This document shows, piece after piece, positions 51,473 through 60,176 of a stretch of DNA of 64,000 nucleotides (within the stretch, counting starts at the first letter, position 1; the number at the start of each line of letters is the position of its first letter). The stretch is taken from assembly GCA_002381645.1 (NCBI GenBank), contig DFXE01000002.1, forward strand, positions 29,600 through 93,599. Reading direction: 5' to 3'. A program made the translations under genes and the position numbers. Under the pieces are notes generated by a model that made no database searches, had not been told where the DNA came from, and saw nothing but the letters and a program-made list of their open reading frames with translations. This DNA is from Bacteroidales bacterium UBA4116 (lineage in GTDB: Bacteria; Bacteroidota; Bacteroidia; Bacteroidales; Tannerellaceae).

Positions 51473-53968
51473 ATGAAAAAAATAATATCCCTAATCCTCT
51501 TTCTTATTACTTTCGTAAATGTTTACGCGAAAGAAGATATCGTTATAACAACTTACAATTATTCAGGGCCCTTCGAGGTACAGAAACCTATTATTTCAGA
51601 TAGTGTCAATGTGAACGGAAAGGCTTTCGAATTGAGAAATTTGCTCAAATCATCACTTTCCTTTGATCAGGCATTCAGCCATTCGACCGTATTAAGTACG
51701 GATACGGCAGGTACCGTTACTTTTTCCGTACCGGAAAAGAAAAATGCCCTGCATCTTCTTTCCTTTTATCTACGAAGCGACCGTTATGTCAAAGGAACAC
51801 TGGATGTTAGCGGAAAGGGTCCATTCGAAGTCTTTGTGGATAATAAATCCGTGGGCAACTCATCTGAACTGATAATGGAACCGCGACAATATGAAATTGT
51901 AATCAAATATCTTTCGCTTGAAACAGATACGGCTGCCCCTTCATTAAAAGCGGTTTTCAACAGTAAAGTACAAGCCGGCATACAGGTATTCTTAAAACCG
52001 GAAAACTATTATTCGCTTTCAAATATTATGGAAGGGAAAGATTTCCGCAGCATAAGCCTTTCTCCTAACGGGAAATTTATCCTTATAAAATATATCAATC
52101 GTTTAAAGGGGGGCAGAAGTCAGCAATACACTCAATTGATGGATGCGGCTAACGGAAAAATATTGCTCCAGGATAAAGGCTTTATCAGTGATGCCCGCTG
52201 GATGCCGGCAAGCAATAAAATGTACTATACCCGCACCGGTTCAAAAGGTACGGAACTGGTAACGGTCGATCCGGTTACGATGCAGGAAAATATACTTACT
52301 GGAAATTTACCTAAGGGGGATTTTAATTTTGCTCCCGACGAAACTTTCTTATTATTCAGTGTAGAGGAAGAAGGGCCTAAGGAAGGAACGGACGTAACCC
52401 GTATACTGGAACCGCAGGACCGCTTACCTAATTTCCGCAACAGGACTTTTATATGGAGATATGATTTAACTTCCGGCCTGTTTGAACAATTGACATTCGG
52501 CCATACCAGCACGCGGATAAATGATGTGAGTACGGACAGCCGTTATGTGTTATTCAGCACTTCCGAACGGGTATATACATCCAGGCCTTTCTCCCGCAAT
52601 TCTATGTATATGCTGGATTTACACACCATGGATGTCGATACCTTATGGGAAAAGGCGGAATATATAAACGGAGCCTTTTTCTCGCCAGACGGTAAGCAAC
52701 TCATGGTAGCCGGTTCGGCAGATGCTTTTAACGGTATCGGCCTGAATATAAAAGAGGGACAGATATCCAACAGTTATGACGGACAATTATTTATCTATGA
52801 TTTAGCTACCAGGAAAGCGAAAGCACTGACAAAGAATTTCGACCCAAGTGTTTCGGCCGCGATATGGAATAAATTTGATAATCAGATCTACCTGATTGCG
52901 GAAGATAAAGATTACAGGCAAATTTTCAAATGTAACCCGGTTAAAGGAGATATCCGGAAGCTGCCGCTGAAAGAAGAGGTTATTTCTTCATATACCCTTG
53001 CTAAAACAGCTCCGGTATTATATTACTACGGGCAGAGTGTATCGAATGCCAACCGGCTCTATCATTTCGACATAAAAAAAGAACAGCACCCCGCAAACAT
53101 ACGGTACGACCTCTCGGCGGAAAAGCTTAAAGATATAAAGTTCGGCGAAGTTCACGACTGGAATTTCATTTCTGATGACGGTACAACTATTGAGGGGCGG
53201 TATTATCTGCCACCGGATTTTGATAGCACGAAAAAATATCCGATGATTGTGTATTATTACGGGGGTACCTCCCCTACCAACCGGATGCTGGAGCAACGTT
53301 ACTCCATGCATATGTATGCTGCGCAGGGATATGTTGTTTACACGCTTAATCCGAGCGGCACAACGGGTTACGGACAGGAATTTTCATCCCGCCATGTAAA
53401 TGCATGGGGAAAAATAACCGCTGACGAAATCATTAAAGGAGCCGAACTCTTTTGCAAGGAACATCCGTTTGTCAATAAAAAGAGGATCGGTTGTATCGGA
53501 GCGAGTTACGGAGGGTTTATGACCCAGTATTTGCAAACACGTACCGATTTGTTTGCTGCCGCTGTAAGTCATGCCGGAATCAGTGCCCTTAGCAGTTACT
53601 GGGGTGAGGGATACTGGGGATACGGTTATTCTTCTGTTGCCAACGCGGATAGTTATCCGTGGAATAACCCGGAATTATTTGTGGAGCAAAGCCCTTTGTT
53701 TAATGCCGACAAGATCAATACACCGCTGCTCTTACTTCATGGAGGGGTAGATACGAACGTTCCTATCGGAGAAAGTATCCAGATGTTCAATGCGCTTAAA
53801 CTTTTAGGAAAAACTGTAGAGTTTATCCGTATAGAAGGTGAAAACCACGGTATAACAGGGTATAACAAACGAATAGCCTGGCAGAATAGTATTTTTGCAT
53901 GGTTTGCCAAATGGCTACGTGATGAACCGGAATGGTGGGATGAATTATATCCCGAAAGAAATTTATAA
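51473..53968 (+). CDS. Prolyl oligopeptidase family (S9) serine peptidase
   Basis: Exported peptidase of 831 residues from the ATG at 51473, which begins the signal peptide MKKIISLILFLITFVNVYA. A beta-propeller covers about residues 180-560 (SLSPNGKFILIKYI, FAPDETFLLFSV, FFSPDGKQLMVAG). The alpha/beta-hydrolase domain carries Ser in GASYGGFMTQY, Asp in HGGVDTNVPIGES and His in GENHGITGYNKR. It is DPP4-like in layout and probably cleaves periplasmic peptides. It is followed after 12 bp by a LytTR response regulator. Confidence 0.92.
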   Translation: MKKIISLILFLITFVNVYAKEDIVITTYNYSGPFEVQKPIISDSVNVNGKAFELRNLLKSSLSFDQAFSHSTVLSTDTAGTVTFSVPEKKNALHLLSFYLRSDRYVKGTLDVSGKGPFEVFVDNKSVGNSSELIMEPRQYEIVIKYLSLETDTAAPSLKAVFNSKVQAGIQVFLKPENYYSLSNIMEGKDFRSISLSPNGKFILIKYINRLKGGRSQQYTQLMDAANGKILLQDKGFISDARWMPASNKMYYTRTGSKGTELVTVDPVTMQENILTGNLPKGDFNFAPDETFLLFSVEEEGPKEGTDVTRILEPQDRLPNFRNRTFIWRYDLTSGLFEQLTFGHTSTRINDVSTDSRYVLFSTSERVYTSRPFSRNSMYMLDLHTMDVDTLWEKAEYINGAFFSPDGKQLMVAGSADAFNGIGLNIKEGQISNSYDGQLFIYDLATRKAKALTKNFDPSVSAAIWNKFDNQIYLIAEDKDYRQIFKCNPVKGDIRKLPLKEEVISSYTLAKTAPVLYYYGQSVSNANRLYHFDIKKEQHPANIRYDLSAEKLKDIKFGEVHDWNFISDDGTTIEGRYYLPPDFDSTKKYPMIVYYYGGTSPTNRMLEQRYSMHMYAAQGYVVYTLNPSGTTGYGQEFSSRHVNAWGKITADEIIKGAELFCKEHPFVNKKRIGCIGASYGGFMTQYLQTRTDLFAAAVSHAGISALSSYWGEGYWGYGYSSVANADSYPWNNPELFVEQSPLFNADKINTPLLLLHGGVDTNVPIGESIQMFNALKLLGKTVEFIRIEGENHGITGYNKRIAWQNSIFAWFAKWLRDEPEWWDELYPERNL

Positions 53969-53980
53969 AAGATAGCCGGC

Positions 53981-54730
53981 ATGGATACCAGGATAAAAAG
54001 TGTTATTGTTGAAGATGAGTTCGCTGCAAGAGAAGCTTTAAAAAATTATCTGTCCAAATATTGCCCACAGGTAGAAGTCACAGGTGAGGCTTCAGACTGT
54101 AAAGAAGCGATTCCAATCTTACATGAACTGAAGCCGCAACTGGTTTTTCTGGACGTTGAAATGCCCTTCGGGAATGCTTTTGATGTACTGGAAGGATGTA
54201 AAGACCTTTATTTTGAGACCATTTTTGTCACGGCGTTTTCGGAATACTCTTTACGTGCGCTTAACCTGAGCGCCGCTTATTATCTGCTGAAACCAGTCAG
54301 TATTGAAGAATTGATATTGGCTGTAAATAAGGTTCATCAACATATTATGAATAAAGAAATATTCAACAGGAATAAAATACTGATTGAAAATTTTCAGGAA
54401 ACGCGCCCGGAAAACCAAAAGGTTATCCTTCCGACCTTAGAGGGATTTGAAGTGGTAAAAATGGATGAGATCATCCGTTTACAGGGAAATGGAAACTTTA
54501 CAGATATTTACCTTACGGGTAAACAAAAGAAAATGGTTTGCCGCTTTCTTAAATATTTTGCGGAACTTCTACCCTTTCCTTTCGTACGCGTACATAAATC
54601 CCATATTATCAACTTCAACCGGATCAAATCGTATCATAAGGCATCAGGGGGTTACGTTGTGCTTGACGATAATACGGAAATCGAAATATCTGCTGGATAT
54701 AAAGAAAACTTCCTCGCGTTATTTAAATAA
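53981..54730 (+). CDS. LytTR family response regulator (orphan)
   Basis: 249 residues. The receiver domain is about 1-125, with EDEF near the start, phospho-Asp in LVFLDVEMPFGNAFD and Lys in YLLKPVSIEEL. The LytTR DNA-binding domain is about 140-248 (EVVKMDEIIRLQGNGNFTDI, FVRVHKSHIINFNRI). No partner histidine kinase lies next to it. It is 12 bp after the S9 peptidase, so the two may be cotranscribed. A bidirectional terminator follows. Confidence 0.94.
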   Translation: MDTRIKSVIVEDEFAAREALKNYLSKYCPQVEVTGEASDCKEAIPILHELKPQLVFLDVEMPFGNAFDVLEGCKDLYFETIFVTAFSEYSLRALNLSAAYYLLKPVSIEELILAVNKVHQHIMNKEIFNRNKILIENFQETRPENQKVILPTLEGFEVVKMDEIIRLQGNGNFTDIYLTGKQKKMVCRFLKYFAELLPFPFVRVHKSHIINFNRIKSYHKASGGYVVLDDNTEIEISAGYKENFLALFK

Positions 54731-54753
54731 TTCTTTTTCCTGTCTGAAATATA

Positions 54754-54792
54754 AATAGCCCGTATCCCTATTAAAACCGGATACGGGCTATT
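54754..54792. terminator. Bidirectional intrinsic terminator between lytTR and pmbA genes
   Basis: A perfect 14-bp stem AATAGCCCGTATCC / GGATACGGGCTATT with an 11-nt loop, T-rich on the far side. It separates two converging genes. Confidence 0.88.
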
Positions 54793-54812
54793 GTTTATTT
54801 GTATGGGAGAAA

Positions 54813-56132
54813 TTATAATCCGCTGAAATCTACACCTTCAAACATGAGTGAAGGGATACGCCAACTGGACGATTCCCGCACATCGTTACCGACTTCTACC
54901 AGGTTACTCCATAGTGTAAGCATATTTCCCGTAATATTCATTTCGGATATAGGTTGGGTAAGTTTTCCGTTCTCAATAAGGAAGCCTTCTACCCCGAAAG
55001 AATAATCTCCTGTAGAACTATTTGAGTTACCCCCGTTAAATCCGGTAACTAAAATACCTTTATCAAGTGAAGCAATTAAAGCATCCGTATTTTTATTCCC
55101 CATTTTCATGGTAAGAATTGAAGGGCTACTGATCGTAGGCGCAGTATTCAGTTTGTTGGCATTATAAATATCGATATAATAAGTCTTCAATACTCCATTC
55201 TCAAATACGGGCAAACGTTTGGTCGCTACACCTTCTCCATCGAAATAACGGGCTCCGCGGGTTTTAGGCATGTGGGGCTCATCTGTAATAGTTACCTTAT
55301 CGCCGACAACTTTTTGATTCAGCTTGTCCAAAAGGAATGAGTTTTTCTGCTGGATAGACGATCCGTAAATAGCACCAAGTATAGGACTGACCAAACGGCC
55401 TGAATTCATATTATCGACCACCATCGTGTATTTGCCGGAAGCGATTTTCTTTTGCCCCAGTTTACGAATAGCCCTTTCCAGCGCTTTGGTCCCGATACCC
55501 TCTTTCACCATGGTATCATAAAATAGTGATGAATCGTACCAATAAGATTCCGGCCGTGCCTCGCCGTCTCCTTTTATACTGACACTGCTAACCAGTGTAA
55601 ATGTGGAAGATGCATTTTCTCCTTCGAAACCATTACTTGCCACCATATAACTCGCATTCATATCATCGCCGTATGAAGAAGTGGCTGAGATAATACGGCT
55701 GTCTTTACCCATTATTTCATCGCACACTTTCAATGCGAGATCTTTCTTGTCATCCGGTTGTATGGAGTCAAACCGGGAGTCGAGCAATTGCAGGTCTCTA
55801 CCGTTGCCTTTATAATACAAAGAAGGGTCGGGAAGTGTACGCGCCAAGTCTTCCGCCAGATAACGTGTCGAATCGATGCCATTCTTTATAAACTTTTCCA
55901 ATTCACTCTTTTCAAGACGGTTGGTTGAATATGATCCGTACCGGCCATCTACAAACAAATGGATAACCATACTGCTTTCCGAAGCCTGTGTAAGCCGGTC
56001 AATTTTCATATCGCGTATCTCAAACGAACTATTCGTACCTTTGTACAAGCTTACCCGAGAAGCCTGGCAACCATTTTTAAGAGCGAAATCCATCGCCCAT
56101 TGTGCTAATTTCTTATTATCGTTTGTTATCAT
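54813..56132 (-). CDS. pmbA: PmbA/TldE family protein
   Basis: Non-catalytic partner of the TldD/TldE metalloprotease, 439 residues. Family motifs include SLYKGTNSSFEIRDMKIDRL, TGFNGGNSNSSTGDYSFGVE and a C-terminus with PSLMFEGVDFSGL. It lacks HExxxH, as expected of TldE. In E. coli the heterodimer trims the microcin B17 leader and degrades CcdA. The TldD gene lies 2 bp upstream in the same operon, so they form the complete pair. Cytoplasmic by sequence: no signal. Confidence 0.92.
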   Translation of the reverse strand: MITNDNKKLAQWAMDFALKNGCQASRVSLYKGTNSSFEIRDMKIDRLTQASESSMVIHLFVDGRYGSYSTNRLEKSELEKFIKNGIDSTRYLAEDLARTLPDPSLYYKGNGRDLQLLDSRFDSIQPDDKKDLALKVCDEIMGKDSRIISATSSYGDDMNASYMVASNGFEGENASSTFTLVSSVSIKGDGEARPESYWYDSSLFYDTMVKEGIGTKALERAIRKLGQKKIASGKYTMVVDNMNSGRLVSPILGAIYGSSIQQKNSFLLDKLNQKVVGDKVTITDEPHMPKTRGARYFDGEGVATKRLPVFENGVLKTYYIDIYNANKLNTAPTISSPSILTMKMGNKNTDALIASLDKGILVTGFNGGNSNSSTGDYSFGVEGFLIENGKLTQPISEMNITGNMLTLWSNLVEVGNDVRESSSWRIPSLMFEGVDFSGL

Positions 56133-56134
56133 AA

Positions 56135-57667
56135 TCAGCTTTCTCCTCCTACTGTAAGTTTACTAACCAATGCAGAGGGCATACCACATGTAACCGGACA
56201 GGATTGTCCGTCTTTACCGCATGTCCATGTACCGTTATCCATTTCGTAATTATTTCCCACCATTGTAATATCTGCCAATGCTTTCGGGCCGTTACCGATG
56301 ATGTTTACATCTTTGATCGGCTGGGTCAGTTTACCATTTTCAATGAGATAGCCGTCTTTCACAAAGAAAGTAAAGTCGCCGGCACCGATCTGCACCTGTC
56401 CGTTTGTGAAATTTGCAGCATATATCCCTTTCTTTACTGTAGATATGATATCTTCCTCACTTACATTACCGGCCTCCATATAGGTTGCACGCATACGGGG
56501 TATCGGCATCATACGGAATGATTCGCGGCGTCCGTTACCTGTGGAAGGAATACCGTAATGTTTCGCACTGATACGGTCGTGCAGATAACTGGTCAATATA
56601 CCTTCTTTTATTATATAGGTTTTTTGCCCTTCTACTCCGTCGTCGTCAATATTAACTGAACCCCGGTTGAAAGGAATTGTACCATCGTCGACAACGTTTA
56701 TATGCTCGTTACACACTTTCTTATGTAACTGGTCGGAAAAGATAGATACGTTTTTCCTGTTAAAATCCGCTTCAAATGTATGGCCAATTGCTTCGTGCAA
56801 TAGTATTCCGGAACCTCCTGCTCCCATTACGACTGGCATCTCTCCTCCTTTGGGCTTTACGGCTTCAAAAAGGATGGATGTTTTCTTTACAACTTCCTGT
56901 GCAATTGTTTCGACAATATCATCATTCAAAAATTCGGCTCCCATACGGTAGGCACGGGCTGCATACGAATTCTCTATCTTGCCATCCTGTTCCATAATAC
57001 ATACGGCACCCAATGTGACCATCGGGCGGTAATCGTAATACATCACTCCTTCCGAATTACAGAAAAGAATATGCGATGTGGTATCGCCAAGGGATGCATT
57101 AACTTTCATCACACGGCTGTCGAGCTCGAAAATACGGTCATTGATTACCTGTAAATAGGGAGTTTTTTCTTTTACTGATATTACATCCCAGGGGATTTGT
57201 ACTGTGTAATGATTATTGATTAACGGTTTTTCCGTAAGATTGACAGGCGACTTACCACCCGTACCGCTTGCAATGCGGGCGGCAGTTCTTGCCACTTTCA
57301 GCATTTCATCCATTGTTACGCTTTCCACATAAGCGTATCCTGTCTGATCGCCGGACAACACCCTTACCCCCATACCGAAATCAATATTAGAAGATGCGCG
57401 GTTTACCGCACCGTCCTGTAAACTGACACTGTTCCGGTAGGAATGTTCAAAGAACAAATCAGCGTAATCACCACCTTTTTCAAGTGCGGCAGCGAGTACC
57501 CTTTTCATATCGTTTTCACTTACTCCAAAGTGATTAGTCGCAAATAAGATACCGGCTGCTTTATCGTTCGCAGCGTTTGCAATTCCTCCTAAAAAGGAAG
57601 GAGCCGCTAATGAACCCAGCATAACCATACCTCCTGTTTTAATAAAATCACGTCTGTTGTATTTCAT
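56135..57667 (-). CDS. tldD: TldD family metalloprotease with Tat-like signal
   Basis: 510 residues. The HExxxH zinc motif HEAIGH is at residues 291-296 and is followed by TFEAD. The C-terminal part has FFVKDGYLIENGKLTQPIKD, as in TldD. Unusually, it begins MKYNRRDFIKTGGMVMLGS, a twin-arginine signal, whereas its partner PmbA has none. Either the signal is a relic, or the two act in different places, or PmbA is carried along as a complex. The anSME-like gene ends 15 bp upstream. Confidence 0.92.
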   Translation of the reverse strand: MKYNRRDFIKTGGMVMLGSLAAPSFLGGIANAANDKAAGILFATNHFGVSENDMKRVLAAALEKGGDYADLFFEHSYRNSVSLQDGAVNRASSNIDFGMGVRVLSGDQTGYAYVESVTMDEMLKVARTAARIASGTGGKSPVNLTEKPLINNHYTVQIPWDVISVKEKTPYLQVINDRIFELDSRVMKVNASLGDTTSHILFCNSEGVMYYDYRPMVTLGAVCIMEQDGKIENSYAARAYRMGAEFLNDDIVETIAQEVVKKTSILFEAVKPKGGEMPVVMGAGGSGILLHEAIGHTFEADFNRKNVSIFSDQLHKKVCNEHINVVDDGTIPFNRGSVNIDDDGVEGQKTYIIKEGILTSYLHDRISAKHYGIPSTGNGRRESFRMMPIPRMRATYMEAGNVSEEDIISTVKKGIYAANFTNGQVQIGAGDFTFFVKDGYLIENGKLTQPIKDVNIIGNGPKALADITMVGNNYEMDNGTWTCGKDGQSCPVTCGMPSALVSKLTVGGES

Positions 57668-57682
57668 ATTTTTAAAACTATA

Positions 57683-58909
57683 TTATTTCTGTACCCATTG
57701 CATCACATTAGCCGGTGGACGTTGTGCCAATAATTCTTTTTTCATGAAATCCATATAGGGCGCCACATGCTTAAAGAATTTATAATATCCTTGACATAGA
57801 TAGTTCAAACCCGGCTCGCCATTCTCTGTATGCAAAAAGCGGTTTTTCGGACACTCACCGTTACATGCAAACGAAAATTCACATACTTTACACTGTCCGG
57901 GAAGTTTATCCCGTTTATCTGTCCCAAACTTCAGCTGAGCGGGGCTATACATCATTTCGGTAATTGTTTTTGTATAGATATTACCTAATTTATATTCGGG
58001 AAATACATAATGGTCGCAGGCATATACATCACCGTTGAATTCCATTACTCCTGCATGCCCGCAGGTTCGTGCCAAGGTGCATATACCCGGTTGCTCACCT
58101 ACCCAGTTGGCAAGGGTGGCATCGAATAGCTGCACGTAATACGTACCGACATCCGTTTTCACCCATTCGTCGAAAACAGCGCAGAGAAAATCACCCCATT
58201 TACCGGCATCAACGGAAAAGGAGGCTAATTTTATATGGTTATCTGTCTGATCGGGGGAAATAAGTGCTGTTCCGTCAGCATGTGAACCAAGCCTTTCAAC
58301 GATGGGGGCGAATTGGATATAACGGCAATCTAATTCTTTAAAAAAATGATAAAATTCAAGGGGGTACTCCACATTATAATCATTTACAACCGCCATAGCA
58401 TTATACTCGACATTGTGTTTTTTTAGGAGTTCAATCCCTTTCATTACTTTAAAGAAAGAAGGAAGGCCCTGTTTATTCCTGCGGTATTCGTCATGGAACT
58501 CCTGCGGCCCGTCAATCGATATACCTACCAGAAAATTATTTTCTTTAAAAAAACGGCACCATTCATCCGTAAGCAATGTACCATTCGTTTGAATACAGTT
58601 GTCTATTTGCCTTCCCCGTCCATATTTTCGCTGCAAATCTAATGCTTTCTTGTAAAAACTTACCGGACGCATTAACGTCTCTCCTCCATGCCATGTAAAA
58701 AGGACTTCGGACATCGTCTGGCTCGAAAGGTAATCCTGGATAAACCGTTCGAGCAACTCATCCGTCATAATATGATTTTTAACCTGCGGATAAAATTTTC
58801 CTTTTTCAAGATAGTAGCAGTATTCGCAAGCTAAATTACAAACCGAGCCTACGGGTTTTAACATCACGTAGACCGGTTTTGCAAAAAGAGAAATATAGTG
58901 TTTATCCAT
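57683..58909 (-). CDS. Radical SAM enzyme, anaerobic sulfatase maturase type (SPASM)
   Basis: 408 residues. The radical SAM cluster motif CNLACEYCYY is near residue 24. TWHGGETLM is the GGE motif, and ISIDGPQEFHD and HVAPYMDFMKK are typical of anSME proteins. The C-terminal SPASM part has Cys in CTLARTCGHAG, YACDHYV, CKVCEFSFACNGEC and CQGYY. Relatives convert Cys or Ser of sulfatases to formylglycine. No sulfatase is in this window, so another peptide substrate is possible. It has its own candidate promoter (58930-58937) and sits directly before the TldD/PmbA pair. Confidence 0.88.
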   Translation of the reverse strand: MDKHYISLFAKPVYVMLKPVGSVCNLACEYCYYLEKGKFYPQVKNHIMTDELLERFIQDYLSSQTMSEVLFTWHGGETLMRPVSFYKKALDLQRKYGRGRQIDNCIQTNGTLLTDEWCRFFKENNFLVGISIDGPQEFHDEYRRNKQGLPSFFKVMKGIELLKKHNVEYNAMAVVNDYNVEYPLEFYHFFKELDCRYIQFAPIVERLGSHADGTALISPDQTDNHIKLASFSVDAGKWGDFLCAVFDEWVKTDVGTYYVQLFDATLANWVGEQPGICTLARTCGHAGVMEFNGDVYACDHYVFPEYKLGNIYTKTITEMMYSPAQLKFGTDKRDKLPGQCKVCEFSFACNGECPKNRFLHTENGEPGLNYLCQGYYKFFKHVAPYMDFMKKELLAQRPPANVMQWVQK

Positions 58910-58929
58910 TTAGTGTCCTAAATTATAAA

Positions 58930-58937
58930 CAAAGATA
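58930..58937 (-). promoter_or_regulatory. Candidate -7 box of the anSME-tldD-pmbA operon
   Basis: Minus-strand TATCTTTG fits TAnnTTTG, in the 34-bp gap between the glycosyltransferase stop and the anSME start. It suggests a separate transcript for anSME-tldD-pmbA. Confidence 0.45.
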
Positions 58938-58943
58938 GCAAAA

Positions 58944-60176
58944 TTATATGAGAGCTTCTATATAATTACATATGTTTTCAATACTCTTCTCACTCTTTAT
59001 CTTTTCGCCCAATTCAGCAGCTTTTTTCTTATAAGACTGATTATTTACCAGATCGTAAATTTTTATTTCCAACTGCTTTTTCGAGATCTTTGAAATTTTC
59101 ACCCTGTCCGGACCAACTCCCAGTTGGAATACCCGGTTTCCCCAATAATGCTGGTCTATGATCAACGGCAATACCATCTGGGGTTTACCTGCACGACCTA
59201 CGCTGTGGGTTGTCCCGGCTCCTCCATGATGAATTACGGCGTCGCATTTTGGAAAAATAAGTGAATGAGGAATAGGGGCATCAATTATATATAAATTGTC
59301 ATTTCCCTGAAGATTAGCTCCTGTTTTGGACCATCCGGAACCTACAATAAGCTTGTATCCCTGTTTTTCGCAAATATCAAGTAACCATCCGCAAAAGCGG
59401 TCTTTATTCTTATCGTTACAACTTCCTAAGGTAAAGAAAACGGTCGGCCTTTTATCTTTTTCGATAAAAGCCATTAAATCCTTGTAGGTAGTCTCATCAT
59501 ACTGAAGTGTATCATTAAAGCAATACCCGCCAATATCCCATTTATATATCCAGGTAGGATCCGTATTCCCTAAGTATTTACTGAACATCAGGAAGTTATT
59601 GGCCGTTCCCGCAGCATGAGTACCGAAGTTCTTTATTTTCGGTAATCCTAACCTCATCCTGTTTTTGTTAAGGGTTTTCAGCACCATAAAATTGGTTCCT
59701 TTATTGAGCATTTTCCAAAGGAACTTCGGTGAAAAAACCGGATTAACTTTTGGCCATGGCATTACAGGAGGCGGTATTTGTGTACCAGGAATAAAAGGTG
59801 CAAAAGCTGTGCGGATAAAAGGTTTTTTACAGTATTCGGCAATACTTGCCGCAGCAAATTCCGTATTCGCTGAAATAAAAACATCGTGCTTTTCCAGAAT
59901 AGGAATAAATTCTTCAAACTGCTTATCTATAACGGCTCTTACCCATTTCAGCAAATGCATGGTTTTCTGATTGGTCTCCGCCGCTCCGTCAATCATTCCC
60001 CCAATATCTTCATAAGCCTGCAATACATAATTCACCCCTGAGGCCTGTGCTTGTTTTTCAAAGATCCGGGGAAGGCTGAGCGTAACTTCATGCCCCCGTT
60101 CCATTAACGCTACGGCCAATGTAAGGTAAGGATATATATCTCCCTGGGAGCCTCTGGTTACCAGGAATAGTTTCAT
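58944..60176 (-). CDS. UGT/MurG-like glycosyltransferase (GT1 type)
   Basis: Glycosyltransferase of 410 residues with the GT-B fold. The N-terminal motif GSQGDIYPYLTLAVALMERGHEV and the donor-site motif CDAVIHHGGAGTTHSVGRAG followed by DQHYWGNRV are those of sterol/macrolide glucosyltransferases. It likely transfers a sugar from a nucleotide sugar to a small lipophilic acceptor. It overlaps the upstream radical SAM gene by 4 bp (ATGA), so the two are translationally coupled and probably act on the same product. Acceptor unknown. Confidence 0.88.
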   Translation of the reverse strand: MKLFLVTRGSQGDIYPYLTLAVALMERGHEVTLSLPRIFEKQAQASGVNYVLQAYEDIGGMIDGAAETNQKTMHLLKWVRAVIDKQFEEFIPILEKHDVFISANTEFAAASIAEYCKKPFIRTAFAPFIPGTQIPPPVMPWPKVNPVFSPKFLWKMLNKGTNFMVLKTLNKNRMRLGLPKIKNFGTHAAGTANNFLMFSKYLGNTDPTWIYKWDIGGYCFNDTLQYDETTYKDLMAFIEKDKRPTVFFTLGSCNDKNKDRFCGWLLDICEKQGYKLIVGSGWSKTGANLQGNDNLYIIDAPIPHSLIFPKCDAVIHHGGAGTTHSVGRAGKPQMVLPLIIDQHYWGNRVFQLGVGPDRVKISKISKKQLEIKIYDLVNNQSYKKKAAELGEKIKSEKSIENICNYIEALI

